Assembly: GCA_029747015.1 (NCBI GenBank)
Contig: JAKOGI010002236.1
Coordinates: 61,001 to 125,000, forward strand
DNA from: Carnegiea gigantea
Taxonomy: Eukaryota > Streptophyta > Magnoliopsida > Caryophyllales > Cactaceae
Length of the DNA stretch: 64,000 nt
Direction of reading: 5' to 3'
The notes under the pieces were generated by a model. That model worked only from the letters and a program-made list of their open reading frames with translations, searched no databases and was not told the DNA's origin. Shown here one piece after another: positions 12,161-23,148 of the stretch; the stretch's first letter is position 1, and each line of letters begins with the position of its first letter. A program made the position numbers and the translations under genes.

Positions 12161-12175
12161 CCTACTCTGATACCA
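12161..12175 (-). other. Primer-binding site (tRNA-iMet type) of CRM element
   Basis: The minus strand reads TGGTATCAGAGTAGG two bases after the 5' LTR. This matches the complement of the initiator Met tRNA 3' end apart from the last few bases, and fixes the orientation as minus. Confidence 0.9.
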
Positions 12176-12177
12176 AA

Positions 12178-13272
12178 TGATGCACTTCTAAGCCCTAAAA
12201 GAACAAGGACTAAGAAGGGATCGTAAAGGGAGTGCGGTTCGAATGTAGCTTAATAATGAAAGAGAAGATAAAACTAAGGATCTTGGATAAGATGTCACCA
12301 CCAAGATTCTTAGAGCTCAACTTCAAGATCAAGTGAGATAAGATATCACCACTCAATTGATCAAGAAGAACTCTTGAACACCACTCTAGAGAGCTAATCT
12401 AGAGATAAGCAAGAGAGAAAGTTACAAGAAGGGAGATAGCACTCAACTTTGTGATTAAACTCACTCAATTTCATTCGTTGATGTCCAAAGTACACATCCG
12501 AGGGCCTTTTATAGGCAAAGAAGACTCTAAAAATGCTGCTAACTCATGAGTTACAAAGCATTAAACACTAGGAAAGTAAAAGACAAGGAATTTAAACAAG
12601 GCTATTAAGACAATGACTCTTCTAGAATCTAAGCCATTACAACTCCATCCTTTCAATGTGTAACCTCCCAAATATTCCAAAAAATATGCTGGGATCTCTG
12701 GAATTTAAGCCAAGGAGCCGTTGGGAGCCATTGGAGAAGCATAAACACACACTTAAGGCTTTCAATCCACGCATTAAATACAGCCGTTACAATCTGCAGC
12801 AAGGTCAACTTCTCTGAGCCATAACTCCGTGGATACTGCTCCAAATTGAACAAATGAGGTATCCCTGGAAATATTAAGACGTCTAGTTTCCAATGGTTCA
12901 AGTTTCATTGGATTTGGACCTGCCAATCGAAAGATATGGGCCGAACAATCCAAGCTGCCAGAACTGTAACTGAAAACTGGCAGTTTTGATAGCTGGGCTT
13001 TGAAGGCTGAATTGAGTGGGTAAATGAAGTTCAAATGACTAGATTCTTGGCTTATTGGAAAGCTTATTTCTGGAACTAAAATACCCAAGTAAAAAGAAAA
13101 GCCCAAAGTGACGTTAAGTCAGGCAACCAAGGTCAGAAACGCGGGACTAGTGCATGGTAAAACCGGAAAAGAAACCTCCGGGGCTTCAAATTTACTACTC
13201 ATGATCTTAAGAACCTTTTGAACATCCTTAGGCTTGGGTTTACCATCATCATGATCCACCAGAGGTGCATCA
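12178..13272 (-). repeat. CRM element 5' LTR (right)
   Basis: 1095 bp, TGATGCAC to GTGCATCA, about 97% identical to 6500-7594 by eye. It holds the active-copy promoter; a minus-strand TATAAAA lies at 12507-12513. Confidence 0.95.
12507..12513 (-). promoter_or_regulatory. TATA box of the CRM 5' LTR
   Basis: The minus strand reads CTATAAAAGGCCC, a strong plant TATA context in the middle of the LTR. The left LTR has the corresponding TTATAAAAGG at 6829-6835. Confidence 0.7.
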
Positions 13273-13277
13273 AAATC

Positions 13278-14160
13278 TCATTCTCCTGAACAAAAAAACC
13301 TCCACCGTTCCTATCGGATAGAGAAGACGTACTATCCTCGGTGACTTGGTGAGAATTCAAATCTTCCTTCTCACTAAGAGATGGTTCAAGGTCTTGTTAT
13401 AACTCATACAGTTCGAGGTCCTTTTTAATTTTATCAATGCGTGGGAACTCATCCTCAAGAAAATCGATACTATGGGACTCAGTTTCTATCTTGTCGCCAT
13501 TTCGATGTTCCCCGTACATCACATATCCTTTGAAATGTTTTGGATACCTATGAACACCATATTAGTAGTTTTCCAACCAAGTTTCTAATGTTTATGAGTT
13601 GGGTTATGCACATAACTAGCCAAACCCCATGGGTGTAAGTGAACCGAGGATGACTTTTTGCCATACCACAACTCATATGGAGTGGAAGGTACACTTTACG
13701 TGGTACATGATTAAGGACATAAGCTGTTGTGAGCTACGCATCTCTCAAAAACTAATTAGGAGGTTAGCATGTATCATCATTGACCTGACCATGTCAATCA
13801 ATGTGCAATTCCTATAATATGCCAGATCGTTTTTGTTGTGGAGTTTGTGGAATCGTTAGCTATCTTTGTATACCTTTTTCTTCACAAAATTCTTTGAACA
13901 TATCACAGAAATGTTCAGTATTTCCATTGGTAAAAAGATTCTAACTTTTGTTCCAATTGAGTCTTTAGCTACAAAGCATTTGAACATACCAAGTGCCTTA
14001 TAATAGTGACATCTTAGATACGCATACTTATATCGCGAATAATACATTGCCCCATGACGTGCTTTAACATTCATATGCCCACAAATGTCAAAGTGAACTA
14101 ACTCTAAGGTATTTGATGCCATTGAAGTCTTCCTAAAAGGCTTTATGGTTGCTTTACCAG
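13278..14160 (-). pseudogene. Ty1/Copia integrase remnant
   Basis: This continues the Copia element on the other side of the CRM insertion. Minus-strand blocks are LELVHFDICGHMNVKARHGA (integrase core start, 14100-14040), a degraded core, PYELWYGKKSSSVHL near 13660 (the usual end of the integrase), and GYVMYGEHRNGDKIETESHS near 13510 plus an acidic linker leading toward RT. Stops break every block. The first base after the CRM target duplication continues the acidic linker whose other half is at 6430-6494, so both sides belong to one gene. Confidence 0.8.
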
Positions 14161-14710
14161 CTAAGCATGGCTCACGTTTAGCTAACTAAATCCTAGCGAG
14201 TCGGTCTAAAAATTCATCTTTAGCTAGCATACTCATTTTATCTTGACCCACATGGCCAAGTTGAGCATGCCACTTAACAGATTCAAAATCAGAGTCAAGA
14301 TATGAGACAAAAGCAGAAGATGCATTATTATAAACATTGTTCAAATCGAAAACATTGAAATCACCTTTCAATATTCCATGGTCAAACAAATTGTCATTAT
14401 ATAAAATGTTTAAACCATTAGAATGAAATTCAAAAAAGAAACCCAATCTCAATAAAGAGACAAAAGATACAGGGTACACGACACCGCTAGTGCGTAGAGA
14501 GCATTGTGAAGAATCAATGTATTCCCCTTCACAAAGTCTGAGTTGATATATCCGTGTGCCAAGGACATCTTCTTCACTACCATTCCCTAGCAAGAGCCTA
14601 TGAACCTACTACGTAGTCATGAAACTCCACAAAATAGCTCTGTCTTAAACCATGTGCTTGATTACTCCTGTGTCCACAATCCGACCAGGAAGAGAGTTGG
14701 CAACTAACGC
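14161..14710 (-). pseudogene. Ty1/Copia protease and GAG-pre-integrase remnant
   Basis: On the minus strand the protease active-site motif GRIVDTGVIKHMV is visible near 14690-14650, with D-T-G preserved. Then comes a 135-residue frame (14593-14186) with LLGNGSEEDVLGTRI just before it and the GAG-pre-integrase signature WHAQLGHVGQDKMSML (14275-14225). The order protease, pre-integrase, integrase, RT is diagnostic of Ty1/Copia. In-frame stops lie between the blocks, so it is not translatable as a unit. Confidence 0.82.
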
Positions 14711-15330
14711 ATGGTAGCACAGATTTGATTCAGGAGTAACTATGAAAGGAAGTATCTTAGTCGACGTAGGACAATCCCAAGCTTAGGATCCATTCTTTCC
14801 ATAGTTATTGCATTTCACACATGTTATATTATTCACTTAGATTGAACCAGATCTTAAGTTAATCCCACATGTGCTTCGCAATGGATAACTCTCAAATTCT
14901 CCTATCAGATCATCATATATGTTATACAACATAGTACAACATGCTAATCGATCCTTCTCAAACCAATCCTGGTATGTCTTTAAACTCTCTTGATACTACT
15001 CACTAATAGTAACATCTATGTAATTCTCATCTTTGTCTGCCCTAGCAGACATAGAAGTTGTAAAGTGTTCTAATAGTTTACGCTCGTTCAGAAGAAACTA
15101 AATATTCTGACGCTAAATGCCATACTTAGTGTCATCCAACTTTTCATTCGTGAACAAATCATTAATATGTTTTAATTGTCATGCCTAGAAGTACATATTG
15201 ATACATGGAGTCAGGCATATTTTCAATCAAAAACTTCATCATTCATGTCGTATGATTGAAACTTTTGCCAAGCTCATAATCATCACACACAAACAAAAAT
15301 TAAAAATTTCTATGGTTTAATTACCACAAT
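14711..15330 (-). pseudogene. Ty1/Copia gag remnant
   Basis: Minus-strand translation shows a gag-like block with a degenerate zinc knuckle (CVKCNNYGKNG, then a stop and CP) near 14850-14790. Upstream is helical charged sequence such as KLLEHFTTSMSARADKDE and YQESLKTYQDWFEKDRLACC. Several stops interrupt it. Assignment rests mainly on position upstream of the Copia protease and on the zinc-knuckle trace. No primer-binding site or 5' LTR could be identified further right. Confidence 0.55.
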
Positions 15331-15399
15331 TTTCTCAAAAGTTCACAGAGAACATAATTGTTAAACTAATTAGCATACTGGCTAAGAAACATCACAAAG

Positions 15400-16320
15400 A
15401 TATCCAACTTTATCATGTAAAACAAATTTACGTGAAGTTATATTATATAAAACGAATTTATATATTCATATTAACATGTTAAGTATATGTCATATGAAAA
15501 AAAAAACTATTCAATGACATATAATAGACAATTATATATAACCAACCCAAAAATTCATATTATTGTATAAAACATATTTATATAATAAATAAACTATATT
15601 GCACAACATATTCACAAAAATATAAAAAAATATATAGTAATAATAATATGGTGCAAAACGTACTTTAACTTGCATAATACTAAATAAAACACATTTGTAT
15701 AGATTTACTGAATTATAATTGGCATGAAACATATTCACGTCATATTTTAAAACATACTTTTGTATAAAACGTAGTGATAGAACACGACTAATAACATGAA
15801 ACACACTCAAAAGTATTTGTAAATTACAAAAAACATTCATAATATTACAAATTCAAAATTTTATGGAACGAATTCATAAAATAATGCTTAATTACATCAC
15901 AAGACACATGAAACAAATTCATATTTATTAACATGGGCATTGCTATTCACAAATGCTCATGTAATTTGCATATATGTAAAACGCATTTATATAACATCAC
16001 TAAATAATGGAGATGAAACATATCCGTGAAATATTTTTTATCATAATATTATATAAAACATGTTTATACAATATGATTTATTATATGAAATGTATTCAAA
16101 TATTACTTGTAAATTATTATATAAAATGTATTCATATAATATTGCAATTCTAAATTGCCATGAAACGAATTCATAAAATAATTATATAACACATACATCT
16201 AAGTAAAGGCATGAATCGTATTCTTATAAAAAAAATGTTAAGCACAGTATTATATAAAACATATTAGATAATATAACTTATAATATTGAACTAATTCATA
16301 TAATAGCATGAAAAAAAAAA
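15400..16320. repeat. Degenerate AT-rich minisatellite
   Basis: A short motif like (T)ATAAAAC-N-NATTCATATA recurs about 20 times in variants such as TATAAAACATATTTATATAA, ATGAAACATATTCA, ATGAAACGAATTCATAAAAT and TATAAAATGTATTCATATAA. Spacing is irregular, roughly 35-60 bp. It has no coding potential; the long minus ORF at 15532-15840 is low-complexity Tyr/Phe/Leu-rich and looks spurious. Confidence 0.6.
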
Positions 16321-17289
16321 ATCACAACAGTAATTAGAAGTTTGGAACAAATCCATACTCTAGAGCATACTAAAAGGAAGGAAGTAGGAGCACAATAAAA
16401 GTAAATAGACCAAAGAAAACAGGGGCCTTGGCCCAAAATAAAACCACATGACTGGAGAAAAAAAAACACTTACCCCCAACAATAAATCCCTAGCCCTCTC
16501 CCTTTCTCTGACCTCTGCCTGTCCTCACCTCCAAGGCGAAAGAATGGAGCTCAAAACATCTTCTGGATAGCCTCAACACCATGAATGATCTTCCTCTAAC
16601 CTTTTTCTAGCAATCCTACCCATTCAGGCCACCAAGAAGGCACAGAGAGGATCAATGCCATCAACGCTGTAGCCATCGAACCCTCGTCCTAAACAACAGC
16701 CACATGATACAAAACCACCACCTTCTGCTTCCAATTGAATACAGACCTAAGATCTCGCTAAATTGACAACGCCAGGGGCAGATCGGCTACCAAAGTAGCC
16801 AAAATACAATGACGACATGCCCCACATGCATCTCACATGGCGACGCATGGCTTACAAGTGGCGGCATGTGGCAGTGTTTCCATGGTTTCTTTGGTGGTTC
16901 CTAGTAGATCGACATGTGGTGGAGCTAGTAGAGGAAGGAGGCAGTCAAAAGAGACCTTCGTCGGTGGCGTGTGACAGACACGTGCCACCCCTTCAAGGCG
17001 ATTCTGATGGTTATGGCTCGGTCTCGTTATCTTCTTCTAACCATTATCAAAATTACCCTTTTTTATATATTATTACGGGTACTGGGGGGATGTCCGTAGG
17101 CCAGCAAAGCCTCACCAAGGTTGACCATTATGACAATCGTCTCGTGGTAGTCATGGGTGTGAAGGTTCGTTTGTTGGTCGGACAGTTAGGGCAAGTCCAG
17201 GGTACAAAGGTCATGGGTCCGTACCTTGGAGGGTCAAGAATTTGGGGTTAGGGCTTGGGGGTAATAACAATTATGCTAATAATAACTTT
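16321..17289. other. Unassigned GC-richer segment
   Basis: This stretch is richer in GC than its surroundings. It holds a 144-codon plus-strand frame (16817-17251) with Trp/His-rich sequence and no recognisable motif. It lies between the minisatellite and the 3' end of a viral insertion. It could be a fragment of an unrecognised element or the decayed 5' side of the Copia element. I would not call a gene here. Confidence 0.35.
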
Positions 17290-18160
17290 TAATCAATCAT
17301 ACAGAATCAATCCGACATGAAGTGCAAATCCAACGTCAAAGAGATAATCAAACACATCTTCTTAAACAAGTCCTTCCACCTTCACATACTTACTGAATTC
17401 ACTATGATAAACAAAAGTAGTGTTTCTACAATGCATTAATATCTTTCCTCGTGCAATCAATGCATACTTCTATTTTCAAGGGCTCTTATTAGTCCATTAG
17501 GAGATGTACAAATCCATTGTATTCTTTTAAACTTACACTTTTAAAATTTATTTAAACTTGAAAAGAATAGATACTCCGAATCAAGGATCTCTCTAAGGTA
17601 ATTTACCATCCCATATTCTCAATCTTTTAGGAAGGGATCATTTAGAATGATTGAATTTACTAAGAATCTAACATCACCATCTCTAGATCTATCATAAAAG
17701 AAGACTATAGGACTCCATGATTCCCAAATTTCATAGAAATGATAGTTGTAGTAGTCAACGCAGACTGCATACGAGCCGTTGAACCATTTTTCTTGAACAT
17801 GAGCACTTATTTTTGCTTTAACATCATAAGGACATCTTAAATAATTCATTTGTAATTCTAAAATGTTGAATTTCTATAGTATTAAATACGTAGAAGATAA
17901 TAATCCATAACATGATACTCTTTGTATGAAATTATGAAATATACATAAGAATTCTACTGGATGGAAAGACCAGTTTTAGTAGTAATGATATTTCATTTTG
18001 AATTTCCTCCTTTTCTCATAAGACTTCTACTCTGATGGTCATCATTAGTAGCTCATGAATTAAACTATCCGTAAGAAAATTCTTAAATCCTCGTATATTT
18101 CTTTAATCCTGTATATATTGAATAGATAAAGAAAACTAATTAAACCATAATTACAAATGC
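17290..18160 (-). pseudogene. Pararetrovirus A: 3' ORF remnant
   Basis: This matches the 3' ORF of copy B (30500-31400 plus strand). Visible shared stretches include the frame at 17849-17619 with LRCPYDVKAKISAHVQEKWF and a downstream non-frame match containing the same TTAATGCATT...AACACTACTTT pattern (17480-17400). Function is unknown. Frameshifts and stops are present. Confidence 0.7.
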
Positions 18161-18289
18161 AGGAGTCGTCTGCACTTGCATCCAAATCCAAATCCAACAT
18201 TCAAAAGTCCTACGACCAGGCGGGGTGTAGGGGGTCGGATGTACCAACCTTACCCCGAATTGCTAAAACTATGATTCAGAAAACATAAC

Positions 18290-18960
18290 GATATCAAGAA
18301 TATTAACCAGTCTACAATGATTAAGATCTTTAAAGATGTTATTCATCCTTTTTTGGAATATTTGAATGACATCACTATCCACTCCTAATGTCCTTGAGAA
18401 GTACTAAAAGTGGTTAAAAGAATACTCTCTTCATCCACTTTTATCTGCCACTATCCATTTTTATAGTCCATTTTGAGAACTGCGATGCTTCTTGAATCAT
18501 ATTAAAAAGAATTGTTTTGTTAAGTATATAATAGCCGTCAAATACAGTATTATCATTGAGTTTTTTGTAATTAATTACCATTCTGGCTTTTCTTCATCCA
18601 CTTACCATGAATGCAGGATTGGTGTGAGTGCTTTTACTATTCATGATTAATCTCTTATCCAAAGACTCTTTGATTCGTTTATAAAATTCTTAGATATCCT
18701 TATGTGTATACACTATTTGTTTAATTTGGATAAAATTATTGGATTTGACGAAGCAATTTTACAAATGTCTCACCTTTATCCCAATTTATTTTAAAATAGG
18801 AGTAGAGCTCTTTGCATAATTCTTCCTATTATTTAACAGTCTGCTCTTTAATCGATGACTCAAGTAGTGAGATTATTAGTGTACTTCAATGTTTAGATAT
18901 TACCTTCACACTACGCTGGCTGCATCTAAACTCCATCTTTTGAAGAGTATATGCCTTATT
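18290..18960 (-). pseudogene. Pararetrovirus A: reverse transcriptase remnant
   Basis: The minus strand carries pieces homologous to the RT of copy B, including ARMVINYKKLNDNT near 18570 and, near 18310, a frame with LVNILDIVMFSES where the RT catalytic box would fall. The paired catalytic Asp residues are not intact there. Stops and a deletion separate the pieces. Only a dead polymerase fragment remains. Confidence 0.7.
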
Positions 18961-19019
18961 TAATTTATCAATGGGAACAGGATGATGATTCATAGTGAAT
19001 ATAATCTGGCTTATTGTCT

Positions 19020-19265
19020 GTGGTTTGGAAATTATTTTCAATGATCATATCATGAGATGGTAGTAGCCCATATGACTAGTACAATGGATTGAACTCCTCT
19101 AATCTCAATAAATAACCCTTCTATGAGTTTATTATGGCTCATTGTGCTATTATTAGCTATTCTCACTTGTAAAGGATTCTTTACTTTTTTTCCCCATGAA
19201 TTCAGGAAATAGAAAATTTTTCCCAAAACAAACAGAACAAGCACTATTGATGAAAGCATACAATT
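19020..19265 (-). pseudogene. Pararetrovirus A: aspartic protease remnant
   Basis: The frame 19259-19050 includes KKVKNPLQVRIANNSTMSHN and EGLFIEIRGVQ, which match the protease of copy B. At the active-site end the reading frame is shifted, and the catalytic Asp codon appears changed to Asn, so this copy is inactive on two counts. Confidence 0.75.
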
Positions 19266-20304
19266 AATATATATTAATTATATACACAAAGCATATATCT
19301 ATTGGAAAATAAATGCTATTAAGATTAGTATGGGTAACTTCATAACATATCTCCATAATCATTTTTTTACTAATTCATCCTTGCAAATTAGCTCACTAAT
19401 GGCCCTTGTTTTGTATCAAATTATCTTTCTATCCAAACTTATACTTCGATTTATACTATACCTTACAGGTTTAAAACCCTTTCTACTCATTTTATTAGTC
19501 ATACTAGTTGTTTCATCTTCTTTAACTTTTGTTTAGCTAATGAATATGCTTCTCATCATACCCATACTTCTTAATAGTTGGGGTTTAATGGTAATTTTTT
19601 CATTCTCATTAATTTTTATTACATATTTCTTATTGATTTTTGTAGGATTGGCAAAACTAGTTATCTAAGACTTATTAATTTTTCCTCCTATGGATTGGAC
19701 TTTAACCTTTAAATTTTCTGCATTGAAGGACTTTCAAAAATTTCTACCTCAATCATTGTTAGCTTAATCTTTGGATGCATAGTGTAGATCATTTTCCAAA
19801 ATATCATTAGTGGGTAGCATCCTCCATCCCAACTATTTTTATCTTAACAGAATGAAAGTTTTAGTAAATTTACCTTTTACACTCACATGATATCCAGGTC
19901 CACAATTGAATCCGACTAAATCATTATGCAAATTGGTCTTAATCTCTTGATGATTTGGTTATTAAATTTAGTATGCTTGATATCATAGAGCAAATAATAA
20001 AGATTGATATCTTTGACATAATACTGTAATAGCGTAATTTGAACTTGGACACTACAAACATAGAGATACTTGAACTTTTCTATCCTTCTTATATTTAAGA
20101 ATATTTTCCTTATTAATAAGATTCACCTCTCCGACATCAAATTCAAATTTTTTATTTCTGAATCCCCTTCCATGATTTTGTATATGCATTTACTCTTTTG
20201 ATCTAACGACAGATTTTTTTGTATATCATATCTTTTTATCTTATAGGAAGGATGCAATCTCCTTTGATCTCTTCATTCTCATTATCTACTCCAAATTCTT
20301 CTCC

Positions 20305-20526
20305 CTAAAGGTCGTCGAGACTAATTGAACTACTTTCTATCATATGACTAGTTTCTTCATAATCACTTTCTTCATATTTATCTTCCATTACTTTTTCCAC
20401 AATTTCTTGTTTGTTGTCATGACAGTTTAACACTTCTTCTTTGCTAAGCTTAAAACAGTCTAAATTACCCAAAGTTTCAATAAGCTTGTTATTCTTTTTG
20501 TTTTTGCAGTCGTTTGCATAATGCAA
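20305..20526 (-). pseudogene. Pararetrovirus A: capsid C-terminal tail and zinc-knuckle remnant
   Basis: The frame begins MHYANDCKNKKNNKLIETLG, the second half of a CCHC knuckle followed by a Lys/Asn-rich tail, then an acidic Ser-rich region (SSSISLDDL). It matches 27609-27821 of copy B. The upstream half of the knuckle lies in another frame just above 20526. Confidence 0.7.
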
Positions 20527-20879
20527 TACTTCTCCACTTGTCCAAAACTCATAGCTGTTTTTTTCTTGCTAGACAATAAGTGGTTTTGCTTTAAAAAAAC
20601 TTCTGTCTTATGGGGCTTAGCTTGTTATAGTATTTTCTCTTATATTTTTTTTTCTCTCTTTTGCTCATTAAAGCTATTTTTCTTATAAAATTTTCTCTTT
20701 CTTCTTTTCTCAGGTTTATTTTCCCATTGATAAGGAGTATCCCAACAGGATAGAAATTGTTTCTTCATTTTTCATTATTCTTTGGGAGATCAAGACATTG
20801 ATCGTTTAGGCATTCTCTTAAGCATGAGATTCTTGTACCAAGGGTATCAATCACATCCACATTTTCAAGCCATGTAATG

Positions 20880-21638
20880 TATTTTTATTGATTATAGGAT
20901 TTATGAGATAACATAATTTGTCATAAAATATATCAAGATTGCTTTCATTATGCCCAATTCTGTAATAATATTGACTAAATTCTACAATATAAATTTTTGG
21001 ATACTTCACGCCCTAGAGCTCTATACTATTAATCTTTCTTTACTACTCTCTAGCCTCTTCCTCAAGATCAAGTTTAGCTCTGATAAATTTAGTTTTGATT
21101 TCCTTACATAATTTTTTGAACAAGCAACTGGTGTTTCCATCATTGTTAATACATGCTTACCTTACTCATTTAATGGGTAGTACCAGTAAGCTAAAATGCC
21201 CAAAAACTATATTCAATATAGTTTAGGAAATTTTCAGCGGTCTATGTGGTATTCAAGTTTAGAACACTATTCATACCCCTTTTCTAATGTTTAAATATTT
21301 ATTTTTGGTTAACAATTCCATGTATGTTTAAGATGTAACTTGTTTGGTTACTTGAGGTAAGGTTGATTTCTTCAAAGGATGTGATTTTCTTCAGGATGAA
21401 TCCAAAGAAAAAGTTAGTCATTCGTCCTGCTAGAATATATCTATGTCTTATAAAAATGGGTATTTCATCTAGACTATTCGCCAAACTCTTCAGGTTTCGA
21501 AATCATATTGTGAACTAAATTGGATTCAAATTCGCCATTGAGTTCTTCACCAATTTCATTGCTTTCACTTTTAAACGATTTTCCATATTTTTTTTAATCT
21601 AGTTTCCTCCTAACTTCTTCTAAATGAATAACATTCAT
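20880..21638 (-). pseudogene. Pararetrovirus A: capsid region remnant
   Basis: Minus-strand pieces match the capsid of copy B: HRYILAGRMTNFFFGF at 21440-21390, then a shifted block with ENFLNYIE near 21220 and LCKEIKTKFIRAKLD near 21090, then FSQYYYRIGHN near 20970. Several frameshifts occur. The 5' side is cut by the MITE, and sequence on the far side of the MITE (22480-23078) continues the viral genome. Confidence 0.7.
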
Positions 21639-22475
21639 TAGGGATGAGCAAAAAAATCGGGTACCCAGTTCTGGACTCATAACTTGTTTAGTCCTGGCAG
21701 GTACGGACCTGGACCCGGACCCGGTTAGACTGGTTCCAAAATTTAGGATCCGATTACGACCGGGTCCGGTACTAGGTCCTAAAATTTTGGAACCAGATCA
21801 AGACCCAATACCTGATACCCGATCAAAATTTAAAGAATTTTGATAACAAAAAGATAAAAAGTAAACCCTTATTCCTCAAGTGATGTACCTTTTGTATCAA
21901 TACCCAACTGCCAACTATCCCAATTTAACCCTTTGTCTTTTTTGCTTTCAATTTATCCCCGACTTATCTTTTATGTATCTCGACAACCATGAATTTCTTC
22001 CTTCAACTTTGGTTTTTCTCCTCATGAACCTTATTGCTTATTACGTATTTATTTTTTTATCATTTTGACAATTTCTCTCTCTTTCTCTCTCTTTTTCAAG
22101 TGAATTAAAATAATTTTTAGATTTCTCATTCATTTTGTAATCTTGATTGGTGAGTTTCTAATTAACAATGCGAATCTTCTTTACTGCTTATTGCATATTT
22201 CATTTAGCATATAATTTAATTTTTAGGAATTTAGCTTTCGATATGAGTTCTCAACTTCCTTCAATCCTTCCCCTCCCTATTTTCTTAGGGGACAAAGAGA
22301 GGGAAAAAGTTAAAAAAAAAAAATTACTTATAAACCAGGTATTTGAAATTAGACCAGGTCCCGGATTGGGTCCAAATTCTAGGACCTGGTTTCAACCGCG
22401 TCCAGAATCGGTTCCAATCAGGGTTAGTTTCGATTACTAAAAATTCAACCGGGTACCCCGTCTCGCTCACCCCTA
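21639..22475. mobile_element. hAT-like MITE inserted in pararetrovirus copy A
   Basis: The ends are TAGGGATGAGC... and ...GCTCACCCCTA, near-perfect terminal inverted repeats of the common plant hAT type. They continue with CGGGTACCC near both ends. The flanks ACATTCAT (21631-21638) and ACATACAT (22476-22483) form an 8-bp target duplication with one mismatch, the length expected for hAT. Length is 837 bp. Subterminal sequence is full of GGACC/GGTCC/CCGG repeats. No transposase is encoded. The insertion is younger than the viral integration because it splits viral sequence. Confidence 0.85.
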
Positions 22476-22548
22476 ACATACATATCCTCTAGTTTAATTA
22501 TGTTCATTTGGTGATAAGCATTTGAAGTCATTGATTGAATTACCAAAA

Positions 22549-22700
22549 CCACGTCCAGGACAGGTTCCAACCAAGTTCAGTTCAGGTACCGAAAAATTTA
22601 ATCGGGTACCCTGTCCCACTCACCCCTAACATCCATATTGTAATTAGGTTCATTTGGTGATAAGCATTTAAATACATTGATTAAATTGCCTCTAGTTTAA
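22549..22700. repeat. Duplicated MITE end plus flank
   Basis: A second hAT-MITE terminus (CGGGTACCCTGT...CTCACCCCTAACAT) ends near 22629. It is followed by a repeat of the flank seen at 22484-22545 (TTCATTTGGTGATAAGCATTT). It is a local tandem duplication of ~150 bp spanning the right MITE end and its flank. Confidence 0.65.
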
Positions 22701-22739
22701 TTGTCTAATTTCTTCCTAACTAAATCGCCACTCTCCTGC

Positions 22740-23078
22740 CTTTTCCGATGATAGATGATTTTTCCACTTTTTCTATTTTTATATCTTGCAAAAGGAATGA
22801 ATTTTTGGTTTTTTAGGTTTTAGAAAGGATGTTTATGCTGCAACAAATTGCTTGTACTTAGTTCAGATTTTTCACTGTATCTAACTTCATTGATTGATGA
22901 AAGATGAATTATAGGCAATTAATTGCTTCTTTGCCTCCTTAACTTCAATCCCAATTTTTGTAAGCTTCACTTTTAATTCTAAAACAATATCAGTGATCTT
23001 GTTTAATTGCGGCATTACTGTCATCGATCCCTCTAGGGTGTGCAAATGTAAAAGAAAGACTAGAAGATGATGATTCAA
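22740..23078 (-). pseudogene. Pararetrovirus A: N-terminal coiled-coil region
   Basis: The frame 23078-22887 contains PQLNKITDIVLELKVKLTKI and EVKEAKKQLI, a Lys/Glu coiled coil. It matches residues encoded at 26060-26130 of copy B (PQLNYITDVVLEAE...KAKVKEIKK). It begins about 60 bp downstream of the primer site, the expected place for the start of the viral polyprotein. Function is unknown; similar coiled coils occur in virion-associated proteins. Confidence 0.65.
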
Positions 23079-23134
23079 ACATTAAATACAATTAATTAGC
23101 GTAATTAACTTTTAGTTCATATTTTTGGTCGCGT

Positions 23135-23148
23135 GACTCTGATACTAA
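23135..23148 (-). other. Pararetrovirus A primer-binding site (Met-tRNA type)
   Basis: The minus strand reads TAGTATCAGAGTCA, close to the TGGTATCAGAGC-type complement of initiator Met tRNA that defines position 1 of caulimovirid genomes. Downstream sequence on the minus strand aligns with sequence downstream of 25888 on the plus strand. Confidence 0.7.

Larger units (their letters stand above)
6500..13272 (-). mobile_element. Nested Ty3/Gypsy CRM-type (centromeric chromovirus) retrotransposon
   Basis: This is a complete minus-strand LTR element of 6773 bp inserted in the Copia element. Both LTRs are 1095 bp and have perfect 8-bp terminal inverted repeats (TGATGCAC/GTGCATCA). Flanks 6495-6499 and 13273-13277 are identical AAATC target duplications. 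A tRNA-iMet-type primer site lies beside the right LTR and a polypurine tract beside the left one. Coding order is gag, zinc knuckle/protease, RT, RNase H, integrase. The integrase tail has the acidic CR-like ending of the CRM clade and runs into the 3' LTR. I count roughly 29 LTR mismatches by eye (about 97% identity), so the insertion is fairly recent. Two nonsense codons and two frameshifts make this copy nonautonomous. Confidence 0.95.
17290..23148 (-). mobile_element. Endogenous pararetrovirus copy A (Caulimoviridae-like), minus strand
   Basis: This is a decayed viral genome copy. Its segments match the plus-strand copy at 25888-31980 in the same order: primer site, N-terminal coiled coil, capsid region, zinc knuckle, unknown conserved segment, protease, RT and a 3' ORF. 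RNase H is essentially gone, replaced by unrelated sequence near 18165-18290. The 3' end stops near 17290, about 400 bp short of the equivalent end of copy B, so no promoter or poly(A) region is present. A hAT-like MITE interrupts it at 21639-22475. All frames are broken. The family assignment rests on domain order and the Met-tRNA primer site; the layout of one long polyprotein plus a small 3' ORF recalls florendoviruses, but genus is not certain. Confidence 0.82.

Noticed and set aside
15532..15840. 102-codon minus-strand frame
   Set aside because: Low-complexity Tyr/Phe/Leu sequence from the AT-rich minisatellite; no motif or codon bias.
15400..16320. Idea that the A/T repeats are a CRISPR array
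   Set aside because: No constant repeat with unique spacers, and the context is a plant genome.
16817..17251. 144-codon plus-strand frame
   Set aside because: No domain, no splice or promoter context, odd Trp/His composition; kept only as part of an unassigned stretch.
18165..18290. GC-richer insert with GGGGTGTAGGGGGTCGGATGTACC
   Set aside because: Looks like a common dispersed plant repeat fragment; no ends or gene found.
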